Below are positions 17,010-25,855 of a stretch of DNA of 64,000 nt, piece after piece; the first letter of the stretch is position 1, and the number at the start of each line of letters is the position of its first letter. The notes under the pieces are model-generated. The model ran no database searches and was not told the origin of the DNA. It saw only the letters and a program-made list of their open reading frames with translations. This DNA comes from Aldehydirespirator sp965221605 (GTDB lineage Bacteria > Actinomycetota > Acidimicrobiia > Acidimicrobiales > Aldehydirespiratoraceae): positions 124,001 through 188,000 of the forward strand of contig CBDCSK010000015.1 in NCBI GenBank assembly GCA_965221605.1, in the 5' to 3' direction. A program made the translations under genes and the position numbers.

Positions 17010-18494
17010 GTGGGAGAGCAACCCCCCCGCTCCTCGGCCGGCATCCGGCTCGACGAGGCGTTCGAGGCGGCCCGTCCAGCCGGCCGCCTGGAGCGGATCT
17101 TCGGCACGCGGGACTTCTTCAGGCTCTGGGTCGCCCAGGTGGTGTCGGCCACCGGCGATTGGCTCGGCCTGTTCGCCACCATCGCCCTGGCCGCCCAGAT
17201 CGCTCCAGAAGGCTCCAAGAGCACGGCCATAGCTCTGGTCCTGGCCACCCGGGTGGCTCCGGGGTTCTTTCTGGCCACCGCGGTGGGGGTGATCGTCGAT
17301 CGGCTCGACCGCAAGCGGGTGATGGTCACCTGCGATCTGGGCCGGGCGGCGGTGCTGGTCTCGCTGCCGTTCGTCGACACCCTGGTCGGTCTGATCATCG
17401 CCAGCACGCTGCTGGAGTTGCTCACGATGATGTGGCAGCCCGCCAAGGAGGCCACGGTCCCCAATCTGGTGCCCCGGGACAAGCTCACGTCGGCCAACTC
17501 GCTGAACGTGGCCGCCGCCTACGGCATGTTCCCGGTGGCCGCGGGGATCGCAGCCCTGCTGGCCAAGGCAGCCGAGGCGGTGTCGGATGAGGGTTGGGTG
17601 ACGACTTTCCGGCTCAACGAGGAGGGCCTTGCCTTCTACGTGGACGCCCTGTCGTTCCTTGTCACTGCTCTGATCATCTGGCGGATCGCCATTCCCTCCC
17701 GCACCCGCGACGAGCGCCGCGCCACGGAACGGGGAAACCTCGACCTCGGCGGGGCTATCCGGGAGCTTCGTGAGGGCTGGCGACTGGTGGGCAAGAACCC
17801 CATCGTGAGGTCGGTGAACGTGGGGTTGGCCACTGCGGTCATGGGTGCCGGGATGGTGTTCCTTCTCGGTGCCCGATTCGTGGACGAGGTGATTGTGGGA
17901 CGGGAGGCCGATTTCCATGCCGTGCTGTTCTCGCTCGGAGTGGGCATGGCAATCGGTGTGGGATCTGCGTCCGCGCTCCAGAACCGCATCAACCGGAGCC
18001 GGGGGTTCACGTCCGCGCTGATCGGCGCGGGAGTCGTGCTGCTGGCGGCCGCGTCGGTGGACCGGCTGTCGCTGATGATCCCTCTGGTGGTCATGCTCGG
18101 CATGCTGGCCGGGCCTTCCTACGTGCTCGGGTTCACGCTGTTGCACGAGAACGTGTCCAACGAGATCCGGGGTCGGGTGTTCTCAGCTCTGCTGGTGCTG
18201 GTGCGGCTGTGCGTGCTGATCGCGCTGGCGGTGGGCGGGGTGCTGGCCGACCTGCTCGACAACCTGTCGGAACGGTGGTGGGACGGGTTCATCACCGTGC
18301 TGGGCGCCCGGGTCGAGCTTCCCGGCGTGCGGCTGACGATGTGGCTGGCCGGCCTGATCATCGTGGTCGCCGGCGGTCTGGCCAGCTGGAGCCTCCGGGC
18401 CGGCGCCGTTCCGGCTGCCGGTGGGGCGGACGGATCGGACGCCCCCGATGTCGATGAGCCGGCTGTGGAGCCTTCGGCGGGTTCAGAGCAGTGA
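17010..18494 (+). CDS. Major facilitator superfamily transporter
   Basis: About 494 aa, GTG at 17010. The first 40 aa are cytosolic, then the FGTRDFFRLWVAQVVSATGDWLGLFA helix 1 typical of the MFS_3/enterobactin-exporter-like group. Next come VGVIVDRLDRKRVMVTCDLGRA (the loop 2-3 motif GxxxDRxxRkxxm) and PAKEATVPNLVPRDKLTSANSLN. About 12 helices. It ends with a proline/acid-rich tail. The substrate is unknown. The stop overlaps the tmk GTG. Upstream frame extension reaches into the dispersed repeat and is not believed. Confidence 0.85.
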   Translation: MGEQPPRSSAGIRLDEAFEAARPAGRLERIFGTRDFFRLWVAQVVSATGDWLGLFATIALAAQIAPEGSKSTAIALVLATRVAPGFFLATAVGVIVDRLDRKRVMVTCDLGRAAVLVSLPFVDTLVGLIIASTLLELLTMMWQPAKEATVPNLVPRDKLTSANSLNVAAAYGMFPVAAGIAALLAKAAEAVSDEGWVTTFRLNEEGLAFYVDALSFLVTALIIWRIAIPSRTRDERRATERGNLDLGGAIRELREGWRLVGKNPIVRSVNVGLATAVMGAGMVFLLGARFVDEVIVGREADFHAVLFSLGVGMAIGVGSASALQNRINRSRGFTSALIGAGVVLLAAASVDRLSLMIPLVVMLGMLAGPSYVLGFTLLHENVSNEIRGRVFSALLVLVRLCVLIALAVGGVLADLLDNLSERWWDGFITVLGARVELPGVRLTMWLAGLIIVVAGGLASWSLRAGAVPAAGGADGSDAPDVDEPAVEPSAGSEQ

Positions 18495-19099
18495 GCGGCC
18501 GGCTGATCGCGGTCGAGGGTGTGGACGCTTCGGGGAAGTCCACCCAGGCCCGCATGCTGGCCCATTCGCTGGGAGCGGAGTTCACCTTCCAATTCGGTGC
18601 TACCGGGGTGGGAGAGGTCATCAGGGACGTTCTTCTCGACCCGGCCAACGACTCGGTCGACGACCGCACCGAGGCGCTGCTGATCATCGCCGACAAGGCT
18701 CAGCACGTAGCCGAGATCGTCGTGCCGGCCCTGAAGTCCGGCCGCGACGTGGTGACCGACCGCTTCACCGCTTCGACGCTCGCCTACCAGGGCTACGGGC
18801 GGGGGCTCGACTTCGACGAGCTGAAGGCGATGATGCGCTTCGCCACCGGGGGGCTCGAGCCGGACCTGAACGTGCTGATGGACCTCTCACCGGAGCAGGC
18901 GTGGCAACGGCTGGGGACCTCGGTCGATCGCTTCGAGAAGCAGGGCCGGGAGTTCCTCGGCCGGGTTCGGGACGGCTATCTCGCTCTGGCCGGAGCCGAC
19001 CCGGAGCAGTGGGCGGTGGTGGACGCGGCCGGCACCGCCGACGAGGTCGCAGCCCGGATCCTGACCGTGGTGCGCGAGCGCCTCGGAGACCGCGGATGA
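18491..19099 (+). CDS. tmk: Thymidylate kinase
   Basis: 202 aa. Phosphorylates dTMP to dTDP. P-loop EGVDASGKST at residues 9-18, the DRF motif in VVTDRFTASTLAYQGYGRGLD, and DLSPEQAWQRL before the lid. GTG start coupled to the MFS gene; ATGA overlap with holB. The tmk-holB pairing is a widespread bacterial arrangement. Confidence 0.94.
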   Translation: MSGRLIAVEGVDASGKSTQARMLAHSLGAEFTFQFGATGVGEVIRDVLLDPANDSVDDRTEALLIIADKAQHVAEIVVPALKSGRDVVTDRFTASTLAYQGYGRGLDFDELKAMMRFATGGLEPDLNVLMDLSPEQAWQRLGTSVDRFEKQGREFLGRVRDGYLALAGADPEQWAVVDAAGTADEVAARILTVVRERLGDRG

Positions 19100-20235
19100 G
19101 CCTCCTGGAGGCTGCCGAGGAGTCCCTGCCGGCCACCGGGTGGTCGTCGGTGCTGGGCCAGCCGCGAGCGGTGGCCGCGCTGGAGTCGTCGGTGGGGTCG
19201 CCCGTGCATGCCTACCTGCTGGTGGGGCCCCGGGGCTCGGGAAAGAGGACCGCCGCGGCCGCGTTCGCGGGCGAGTTGATCCTGGCCGCCGACGAGCGGG
19301 CGAGCGCCGAGCCGGAGCGGGCCGAGCGGCATCGCCGGCTGGCAGCCCGCGAGGAGCATCCCGACATCTTCGTGCTCAGCCCGGCCGGCAACAGCCTGCG
19401 GCGGGAGGAGGAGGTGTCGCAGCTCATCGTCGAGGCGAGCCGCACGCCGGTGGAGGGTACCCGCAAGGTGCTGGTCGTGGACCGGTTCCACACCGCCACG
19501 CCGGCCGCGGCCGCGGCCTTGCTCAAGCCGGTGGAGGAGCCCGCGGCGTCCGTGGTGTGGGTGCTGCTGGCCGAGCAGGTGCTGCCCGAGCACGTGACCA
19601 TCGCCTCGCGCTGCTCCCGGGTGGACCTCGGCCCGGTTCCCGACGACGACGTGGCGGCGGTGCTGGTGTCGGAGGGGCTGGCCGGGGCCGATCGGGCCCC
19701 GCTGGTGGCGGCCGCGGCCGCTGGCAACCTCCACCGGGCCCGGGTCCTGGCTGCCGACGAGCGGGTGGCGGCCCGGCGCGAGGCATGGTGGGGTGCTCCG
19801 GACCGCCTCGACGGCACCGGGGCCGAGGTCGCTTCGATGGTGGCGGAGTTGAGGGAGCTGATCGATGAGGCCGGCGCCGCGCTGACCGAGCGTCACCGGG
19901 CCGAGATGGCGGACCTGGACGAGCGAGAGGCCCGGTTCGGTACCCGGGGCTCGGGCCGCCGCGACATCGAGGCCCAGCACAAGCGCGAGCACCGCCAGTT
20001 CCGGACCGACGAGATCCGCTTCGGCTTGGCCACCCTCACTTCCCGCTACCGGGAGCAGATGGCGGCCGAGCCCCACGATCCGGCCTCGGACCGGAGGGCC
20101 ATGAGGGCCATAGACCGTCTCCGGGCCACCGCCGAGAGCCTGATCCGCTCCCCGAACGAGGCCCTCGCCCTCCAAGCCCTCTTCCTGGACCTGCCGCCTG
20201 CCTCCCCGAGACCGCCCGCCGGCTCCGGCCGATAA
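19096..20235 (+). CDS. holB: DNA polymerase III subunit delta'
   Basis: 379 aa clamp-loader AAA+ protein. HAYLLVGPRGSGKRTAA supplies a P-loop-like segment at about residues 35-50, followed by HPDIFVLSP, EVSQLIVEASRTPVEGTRKVLVVDRFHT and LLKPVEEPAASVVWVLL. The zinc-binding Cys module found in many delta' proteins is absent here. The C-terminal half is charged and helical, with an EHRQFRTDEIRFGL collar-like region. It overlaps tmk by ATGA. Confidence 0.88.
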   Translation: MSLLEAAEESLPATGWSSVLGQPRAVAALESSVGSPVHAYLLVGPRGSGKRTAAAAFAGELILAADERASAEPERAERHRRLAAREEHPDIFVLSPAGNSLRREEEVSQLIVEASRTPVEGTRKVLVVDRFHTATPAAAAALLKPVEEPAASVVWVLLAEQVLPEHVTIASRCSRVDLGPVPDDDVAAVLVSEGLAGADRAPLVAAAAAGNLHRARVLAADERVAARREAWWGAPDRLDGTGAEVASMVAELRELIDEAGAALTERHRAEMADLDEREARFGTRGSGRRDIEAQHKREHRQFRTDEIRFGLATLTSRYREQMAAEPHDPASDRRAMRAIDRLRATAESLIRSPNEALALQALFLDLPPASPRPPAGSGR

Positions 20236-20277
20236 TCTGAGTCGGCGCCGGACGGCTCTGTCGCTTGGTGTCAACCC

Positions 20278-20350
20278 GCCCGAATAGCTCAGTCGGTAGA
20301 GCGACGCTCTCGTAAAGCGTAGGTCAGGGGTTCGAATCCCCTTTCGGGCT
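20278..20350 (+). tRNA. tRNA-Thr (anticodon CGT)
   Basis: A 73-nt cloverleaf. Acceptor GCCCGAA pairs with TTCGGGC; D stem GCTC/GAGC; anticodon stem ACGCT/AGCGT around loop CTCGTAA (anticodon CGT); T stem AGGGG/CCCCT around TTCGAAT. No CCA is encoded. It lies between holB and the ECF sigma gene. Confidence 0.95.
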
Positions 20351-20381
20351 CCCCCGCCCCCGCACCTCAAGAGGCGGCTCG

Positions 20382-21026
20382 TTGGCCGACCAGGCAACCT
20401 TCGCGGACGACGCCCTGCCGCTGATGTCATCGCTGTACTCGGCGGCGATCAGGTTGACCCGCAACCGCGCCGACGCTGAGGACCTGGTCTCGGAGACCTA
20501 CCTGCGGGCCTACCGCTCCTACGGCACGTTCACCGAGGGCACGAACCTCAAGGCGTGGATGTACCGCATCCTCACCAACGCCTACATCACCGAGTACCGG
20601 CGACGCCAGCGTCGGCCCACGGAGACCGACCTGGGCGACGTGGAGCACCTCTACCTCTACCGGCGCCTCGGTGGCGACACCGGCGCCCGGCTCGGTCGCA
20701 GCGTCGAGGACGAGCTGGCCGATCTGTTCGCCGACCACGAGGTCATCGAGGCGGTTGAGGACCTCCCGGACTACTACCGGCTGCCGGTTCTGCTCGCCGA
20801 CGTGGAGGGCTTCTCCTACGCCGAGATCGCCGAGATCCTCGACGTCCCCATCGGAACTGTGATGAGCCGCCTGCATCGGGGAAGAAAACAGCTCCACAAG
20901 CGGTTGTACGACTTCGCCGAACGAAACCGGCTCCTCGGTGGTGGTGCCGGCGACCCCCCCACGGACCGCGCTGCCGATCCGCCCCCGGGCGACACCCCGA
21001 ATCCAGACCAGGACCACAGGAGCTGA
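20382..21026 (+). CDS. ECF RNA polymerase sigma factor, SigR/SigH (RpoE)-like
   Basis: 214 aa. Region 2: LYSAAIRLTRNRADAEDLVSETYLRAYRSYGTF and GTNLKAWMYRILTNAYI. Region 4: EAVEDLPDYYRLPVLLADVEGFSYAEIAEILDVPIGTVMSRLHRGRKQL. The pattern is closest to SigR/SigH, which drives thiol-oxidative-stress genes. The following ZAS-type anti-sigma gene supports that. TTG start at 20382, chosen because the ALPLMSSLYSAA helix of the family begins just after it. A proline- and aspartate-rich C-terminal tail of about 30 aa is extra. Confidence 0.9.
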   Translation: MADQATFADDALPLMSSLYSAAIRLTRNRADAEDLVSETYLRAYRSYGTFTEGTNLKAWMYRILTNAYITEYRRRQRRPTETDLGDVEHLYLYRRLGGDTGARLGRSVEDELADLFADHEVIEAVEDLPDYYRLPVLLADVEGFSYAEIAEILDVPIGTVMSRLHRGRKQLHKRLYDFAERNRLLGGGAGDPPTDRAADPPPGDTPNPDQDHRS

Positions 21027-21029
21027 GCC

Positions 21030-21281
21030 GTGGCCAACGCATACGACGACATCTGCGAATGCGACGACATCTGCCGGGACCTCCACCTGTATCTCGACGG
21101 GGAGGTGAACGTCGCGACCCGCGCCGTGATCTCGGCGCACCTCGACGAGTGCCCGTCGTGCGCCCTGGTGTTCCGCTTCGAGTCCCAGGTGCGGATGGTG
21201 GTGGCCCGCTGCTGCTGCGAGCCGGTCCCGGACTCGCTGCGAGTGCGCGTCCTGCAAGCCATCTACACTGCGGACCCATGA
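21030..21281 (+). CDS. Zinc-binding anti-sigma factor (RsrA-like, ZAS domain)
   Basis: 83 aa, GTG start 4 bp after the sigma gene. ZAS motif: AHLDECPSC gives H-x3-C-x2-C, with an upstream Cys cluster (CECDDICRDL). RsrA-type proteins hold SigR through a zinc-thiol redox switch that opens on disulfide stress. An additional CCC run (VVARCCCEPVPD) is notable. It is coupled by ATGA overlap to a tiny membrane-protein gene. Confidence 0.87.
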   Translation: MANAYDDICECDDICRDLHLYLDGEVNVATRAVISAHLDECPSCALVFRFESQVRMVVARCCCEPVPDSLRVRVLQAIYTADP

Positions 21282-21409
21282 CCATCGCTGGAGTCGTTTG
21301 GCACTTCTGGATCGCCGTCCCGCTGGCTGTGGCCGGCATCGTCTCGATCGTGGCCACGATCGCCGGCTATCTCCAGAAGGTCACCTACAAGCGATACCCG
21401 AGGGACTGA
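21278..21409 (+). CDS. 43-aa single-pass membrane protein
   Basis: ATG at 21278 overlapping the anti-sigma stop. It has one predicted membrane helix (WHFWIAVPLAVAGIVSIVATIAGYL) and a basic C-terminal tail with KVTYKRYPRD. The short Tyr/Arg-rich tail and position coupled to a sigma/anti-sigma pair suggest a genuine small protein. Function is unknown. Confidence 0.65.
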   Translation: MTIAGVVWHFWIAVPLAVAGIVSIVATIAGYLQKVTYKRYPRD

Positions 21410-21419
21410 GCCCACCCCG

Positions 21420-22595
21420 ATGGGCGCCTCCGCCGGCGAGCCCGGCGAACCCGCCGCCGGAGACTCCGTCGAGATCGCCAGGCTGGTCGAGTCCGCCGAC
21501 CAAGACGGCTCCGCTGAGCCCGAAGACCCTTCGGACCCCATCGACTGGGACATGGCCCGCCGGGTGGCCCTGCGGACCGCGAGACGCGAGCCCTACACCG
21601 GGCCGCGCTGGCGCGACGGCCTGGCCGAGGACTTTCACGAGTGCACCCAGCGGGCCGAGGAGCTGGTGGCCGACTGCACCGGCCTGCGGTCTAAGGCGGG
21701 CCCGGCCCGGGGAAGGGTCACCGACCGCGCCGGCTGGATCGACGCCAACCTGGCCTCGTTCCAGCGGCTGCTGCGTCCTCTGACCGCCAAGCTCGGCTCG
21801 AGCTCCGATGGGGTGATGGCGCCCATCACGAGACGGGTGGCCGGCGCCGAGATAGGCGTGATGCTGGGGTGGATGTCCACCCGGGTGCTGGGCCAGTACG
21901 ACCTGCTCATCATCGAGGACGAGCAGCCCGAGGAACAGGACATCGTCTACTACGTGGCCCCCAACGTCGTGTCGCTGGAGAACCGCTACGCGTTCGACGC
22001 CGGCCAGTTCCGGCTCTGGCTGGCGCTCCACGAGGTCACCCACCGGGCCCAGTTCACCGGCGTGGACTGGATGCGCCCCCACTTCATCGGCCTGGTCGAG
22101 TCGGTGCTCGACTCGGTGGAGCCCGACCCCAAGCGGATCGCGGAAGCCGCTCGCCGGGTGCTGGAGGCCCGGTGCCGGGGCGAGGATCCCCTGGCCGCGG
22201 GCGGTGTGATGGCCCTGTTCGCCTCGGAGGCCCAGGTCGAGACGATGGAGAAGCTGGCCGGGCTGATGAGCCTTCTGGAGGGCCATGGGGACGTGATCAT
22301 GGACCGCGCCGGCGACGGTCTGGTCCCCTCGGCGCCCCGCTTCGGCCGGGTCATGCGCAACCGCCGCAATTCGGCGCGGGGCTTCAACAGGGTCTTCCAG
22401 CGGCTGATCGGCCTCGATGCCAAGATCAAGCAGTACGCCGAGGGCGAGCAGTTCATCGAGGCCGTCGAGGATGCGGGCGGCACGGCCCTGCTCGACCGGG
22501 TGTGGGAAGGCCCCGAGAACGTCCCCGGCATCGCCGAGATCCGCAGCCCCGACGACTGGATCGCCCGCATGGCCGTCACGGAGGCGGCGGCCTGA
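21420..22595 (+). CDS. Zinc-dependent metalloprotease (DUF2342 family)
   Basis: 391 aa. The HEVTHRAQF segment (His about 204) is a zincin HExxH variant, with a downstream Glu expected as third ligand in a mostly helical domain. The family is annotated in actinobacteria as zinc-dependent metalloprotease or coenzyme-F420-biosynthesis-associated protein. Its substrate is unknown. No signal peptide is visible: the N-terminus is acidic and disordered. It is the first of a run (tilS, hpt) that matches the conserved actinobacterial order zinc protease - tilS - hpt. Confidence 0.83.
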   Translation: MGASAGEPGEPAAGDSVEIARLVESADQDGSAEPEDPSDPIDWDMARRVALRTARREPYTGPRWRDGLAEDFHECTQRAEELVADCTGLRSKAGPARGRVTDRAGWIDANLASFQRLLRPLTAKLGSSSDGVMAPITRRVAGAEIGVMLGWMSTRVLGQYDLLIIEDEQPEEQDIVYYVAPNVVSLENRYAFDAGQFRLWLALHEVTHRAQFTGVDWMRPHFIGLVESVLDSVEPDPKRIAEAARRVLEARCRGEDPLAAGGVMALFASEAQVETMEKLAGLMSLLEGHGDVIMDRAGDGLVPSAPRFGRVMRNRRNSARGFNRVFQRLIGLDAKIKQYAEGEQFIEAVEDAGGTALLDRVWEGPENVPGIAEIRSPDDWIARMAVTEAAA

Positions 22596-22620
22596 GGAGG
22601 CCGAGCGGAGGGGTCGATCG

Positions 22621-23508
22621 GTGGACGCTTCCCGTGAGATGCGGGTCGACTCGCTGCTGGCCCGCTGCACGTTCCCCGACCCCGGCGCCGCGGTGGCCTG
22701 CGGCCTCTCGGGCGGCCCGGACTCCGCGGCGCTGGTGGCGCTGGCGACCGCGGCTGGGTTGGAGGTCACGGCATGGCACGTCGACCACGGCCTGCGCCCG
22801 TCGGCGGGTGACGACGCCGAGGCGGCCCGGGCCATCGCGGCCCGGCTGGGCGCCGCCTTCGAGCTGCGCCGGGTGTGCGTGAAGCCGGGCCCCAACCTCG
22901 AAGCCCGGGCCCGCGACGCCCGCTACGGGGCCCTGCCGGCCGACGTGCTGGTCGGCCACACCGCCGACGACCGGGCCGAGACCGTGCTGTTCAACATCGG
23001 CCGGGGCGCGGGGCTCGCCGGCGCGGCGGCCCCCCATGCCGGTGTCCGCCGTCCCCTCCTGGGGCTGCGACGCTTCGAGACCCGGGCGCTGTGCGAGCTG
23101 CTCGACCTGCCGACGGTGCGGGATCCCATGAACGACGACCCGGCCTTCGCTAGGGTTGCCGTGCGCAACGAGGTGATACCGGCGTTGGCCCGGGCGCTCG
23201 GCCGCGACCCGGTGCCACTGCTCAACCGGCACGCCGAGTTGGCCTCCCAGGCATTGGAGGTCATCGCCGACCTCGCGGCCGGGCTCGATCCCTCCGACGC
23301 GGCCCAGCTGGCCGCGGCCCCCCGAGCGGTTGCGGCCGAGGCGCTGAGGACATGGATCTCCGGGACCGTCGGCCTGCCCCCGTCGGCCGCGTCGATCGGT
23401 CGTGTGCTCGACGTTGCTGCCGGCCGCAGCGTCGCCACCGAGATCACCGGCGGCCATCGGGTGGCCCGCCGCGCCGGTCGGCTCCGCATCGAGACCCGAC
23501 TGCAATAA
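22621..23508 (+). CDS. tilS: tRNA(Ile)-lysidine synthetase
   Basis: 295 aa. Attaches lysine to C34 of tRNA-Ile(CAT). The PP-loop SGGPDS is at residues 30-35, followed by AWHVDHGLRPSAGDDAEAARA and GHTADDRAETVLFNIGRGAGLAG, the family core. GTG at 22621 puts the P-loop at the usual distance from the N-terminus. The C-terminal TilS domain is short, as in other actinobacteria. Confidence 0.92.
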   Translation: MDASREMRVDSLLARCTFPDPGAAVACGLSGGPDSAALVALATAAGLEVTAWHVDHGLRPSAGDDAEAARAIAARLGAAFELRRVCVKPGPNLEARARDARYGALPADVLVGHTADDRAETVLFNIGRGAGLAGAAAPHAGVRRPLLGLRRFETRALCELLDLPTVRDPMNDDPAFARVAVRNEVIPALARALGRDPVPLLNRHAELASQALEVIADLAAGLDPSDAAQLAAAPRAVAAEALRTWISGTVGLPPSAASIGRVLDVAAGRSVATEITGGHRVARRAGRLRIETRLQ

Positions 23509-23559
23509 ACCCCGCCACCGGCGGCCAGAGGCCCCGCCGGGGCCCGGTATGGTGCCAGG

Positions 23560-24129
23560 GTGAGTTCGCCGCCGGAACAGCCCGCGGCAATGTTGCCGCT
23601 GCCTCCGGGGTCGGTCGGACGCGCCATTCTCACTGCCGAGCAGTTGCGTGCTCGGGTGGCCGAGATCGGCGCTGAGATCACGGCCGACTACCAGGGCCGG
23701 CCACCGCTGCTGGTCGGTGTTCTCAAGGGCGCCTTCGTGTTCATGAGCGACCTCGCCCGGGCCATCGACCTGCCGGTCGAGTTCGACTTCATGGCGGTGT
23801 CGTCGTACGGCTACAGCACCGAGTCCAGCGGTGTCGTCCGCATTATCAAGGACCTCGAGACCGACTTGCGCGGCCGCCATGTGGTGCTGGTGGAGGACAT
23901 CGTCGACTCCGGTCTCACCACCGACTACCTGGCGGAGCTTCTGCGGGCCCGTGGACCGGCCAGCTTCGAGATCTGCGCCCTGCTGGTGCGCGAGGACGCC
24001 CGGTCCGACGGCATCCGCTACGTCGGGTTCTCCGTCCCGGCCGATTGGCTGGTCGGGTACGGCCTGGACGTCGCCGAGCGCTACCGCGAGCTGCCGTCGG
24101 TCCATCTCTTCAACTCGGATCCCTCATGA
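23560..24129 (+). CDS. hpt: Hypoxanthine phosphoribosyltransferase
   Basis: 189 aa. Purine salvage enzyme that converts hypoxanthine or guanine plus PRPP to IMP or GMP. The PRPP-binding loop VEDIVDSGLTT is at about residues 111-121. The LVGVLKGAFVFMSDLARAI segment and the C-terminal VGFSVPADWLVGYGLD are the family flanks. GTG start at 23560. A roughly 20-aa N-terminal extension precedes the domain. It overlaps the next gene by ATGA. Confidence 0.94.
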   Translation: MSSPPEQPAAMLPLPPGSVGRAILTAEQLRARVAEIGAEITADYQGRPPLLVGVLKGAFVFMSDLARAIDLPVEFDFMAVSSYGYSTESSGVVRIIKDLETDLRGRHVVLVEDIVDSGLTTDYLAELLRARGPASFEICALLVREDARSDGIRYVGFSVPADWLVGYGLDVAERYRELPSVHLFNSDPS

Positions 24130-24626
24130 GCAGCAAGTGGTCGGAGGGCATCGAGCCCCGCGGGTTCCGCTGGATCATCACCGAGCGTTTCGGCGTGTGC
24201 GAGCGGCCGGGTGGCTACGGCGCCGGGCACCGGCGGGTGCGGCGCCTCGAGGAGATCATCTGGCTACGGCGCAACGAGATCGACCTGATCGTCAGCCTCA
24301 CCGCCATCCCGTACAACCTGCGCGACTACGACGAGCAGGGTCTGGCCTACGTCCACCTGCCGCTCGCGGACTCCGGCGACTCCGAACGTCTGGGGGAGAT
24401 ACTGCACACCATTCACGATCACGTCGCCAGCGAGCGCGTCGTTCTCCACCACGACTCGATCGGGGACCGGTTGTCGGGGGTCGTGGCGGGCTACCTGCTG
24501 TGGTCGGGCCTGGTTGACAGCGGCCCCGACGCCATCACCATCGCTGAGCAGATCCTCGAGCGGGAGTTGGGCCCCATGGCCCGCGAGCTCGTAGCCGTAG
24601 CCGGAGAACTCAGATCGTCGCCATGA
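24126..24626 (+). CDS. Dual-specificity-phosphatase-like protein lacking the catalytic cysteine
   Basis: 166 aa. The layout follows small DSP/PTP proteins: LRRNEIDLIVSLTAIPYNLRDYDEQGLAYVHLPLAD, then a P-loop position reading VVLHHDSIGDRLSGVVAGYLL. The canonical H-C-x5-R signature is HHDSIGDR here: the Arg is kept at the right spacing but the nucleophilic Cys is His and the loop Gly is shifted. It is therefore probably a pseudophosphatase or a different hydrolase. It is coupled to both hpt and folK by ATGA-type overlaps. Confidence 0.6.
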   Translation: MSSKWSEGIEPRGFRWIITERFGVCERPGGYGAGHRRVRRLEEIIWLRRNEIDLIVSLTAIPYNLRDYDEQGLAYVHLPLADSGDSERLGEILHTIHDHVASERVVLHHDSIGDRLSGVVAGYLLWSGLVDSGPDAITIAEQILERELGPMARELVAVAGELRSSP

Positions 24627-25108
24627 ACTCTCCGGTTGACGCCCCCCGCATTCCGAGGCGGGCCTTCGTGGCGCTGGGATCCAACCTGGGAGACCGGATG
24701 GCTTTCCTGCGGAACGCGGTGGACGGCTTCGACGACGTGGAGGCGGTGTCCGACGTGTACGAGACCAAGCCGGTGGGCGGTCCCGAGCAGGGCCCCTACC
24801 TCAACATGGTTGTGCGGCTCCGGACCTCAGCGAGCCCCCGGGAGCTACTCCGGCAATGCCGGGACGCGGAACTGGCGGCCGGCCGTTTGCGAGTCGTGCG
24901 CTGGGGGCCCCGAACCCTCGACGCGGACGTGCTGTGGATCGACGGCGAGCAGGTGGACGAACCCGACCTGGTGGTGCCCCACCCGCGCATGTACGAGCGG
25001 GACTTCGTTCTCGTGCCCCTGGCCGACGTCGGCGCCGACCTGCTGCCCGACGGCTACGACCCCGCATCCTGCGACGGCGTGGTCAACCTCGGGCCGCTGG
25101 ACCCCTAG
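24623..25108 (+). CDS. folK: 2-amino-4-hydroxy-6-hydroxymethyldihydropteridine pyrophosphokinase
   Basis: 161 aa. Folate pathway enzyme. Motifs: VALGSNLGDRMAFLRNAVD at the N-terminus, VSDVYETKPVGGPEQGPYLNMVV, then RWGPRTLDADVLWIDG and VVPHPRMYERDFVLVPLADV. All are HPPK hallmarks, including the paired Asp of the DAD metal site. ATG at 24623 overlaps the preceding stop. folB and folP are not nearby. Confidence 0.94.
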   Translation: MNSPVDAPRIPRRAFVALGSNLGDRMAFLRNAVDGFDDVEAVSDVYETKPVGGPEQGPYLNMVVRLRTSASPRELLRQCRDAELAAGRLRVVRWGPRTLDADVLWIDGEQVDEPDLVVPHPRMYERDFVLVPLADVGADLLPDGYDPASCDGVVNLGPLDP

Positions 25109-25123
25109 AGGCCGAGCGGAAGC

Positions 25124-25855
25124 GTGCGGTCGGTTCGGATCATCGGCTCCGGCCGGGCCGGCGGTTCCATGGCCGCCGCGCTGGCCGAGGTGGGCTGGCA
25201 GGTACGACCCAGCCTCACACGGGCCGCGACGGCCGCCGAGGTGTCGGGCGCCGCGGCCGGCGTCGACCTGGTGCTGATCGCCACGCCCGACGCGGAGGTG
25301 GCCGCGGTGGCCGCCGCGATCGAGCCGGCCGGTACCGCGGTGGTGGCCCATCTGGCGGGATCGCTCGGCCTGGCCGCGGTTGCTCCGCACCCGCGGCCGG
25401 CGGCTATACACCCCCTGGTGGCGCTGCCCGACGCCGCGGTCGGCGCCCGTCGCGTGCTCGCGGGCGGGTGGTTCGCGGTGGCCGGTGATCCGCTCGTCCT
25501 TCGGGTGGTGGACGACCTCGGGGGACGGGCCCTGGAGGTGGCCGACACCGACCGGGCCGCCTACCACGCAGCCGCTGTGGTGGCCTCCAACCACCTCGTG
25601 GCCCTGCTCGGCCAGGCCGAGCGCATCGCGGCGACGGCCGGCGTCCCCTTCGCCGCCTTGATGGACCTGGTGCGGGCTACCGTCGACAACGTCGACGAAC
25701 TCGGTCCCGCCGCGGCCCTGACCGGCCCTGCGGCCCGGGGCGACACCGGCACGATCCGGCGCCACCTGGAGGCGATCGCACCCGCCGAGCACGCCGCATA
25801 CCGGGCTCTGGCCGACGAGGCCCGCCGTCTGGCGGGACGGGCGGAGCCGGGATGA
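25124..25855 (+). CDS. Rossmann-like and DUF2520 domain protein
   Basis: 243 aa, GTG start. N-terminal dinucleotide fold: VRIIGSGRAGGSMAAALAEVGW, then LVLIATPDAEVAAVAAAI. The C-terminal DUF2520 helical domain has AAYHAAAVVASNHLVALLGQAERIA. Related to ketopantoate reductase-like and F420-dependent NADP reductase folds. It is often placed immediately before panC, as here, so a role in pantothenate synthesis (ketopantoate reduction) has been suggested by context only. Overlaps panC by ATGA. Confidence 0.84.
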   Translation: MRSVRIIGSGRAGGSMAAALAEVGWQVRPSLTRAATAAEVSGAAAGVDLVLIATPDAEVAAVAAAIEPAGTAVVAHLAGSLGLAAVAPHPRPAAIHPLVALPDAAVGARRVLAGGWFAVAGDPLVLRVVDDLGGRALEVADTDRAAYHAAAVVASNHLVALLGQAERIAATAGVPFAALMDLVRATVDNVDELGPAAALTGPAARGDTGTIRRHLEAIAPAEHAAYRALADEARRLAGRAEPG

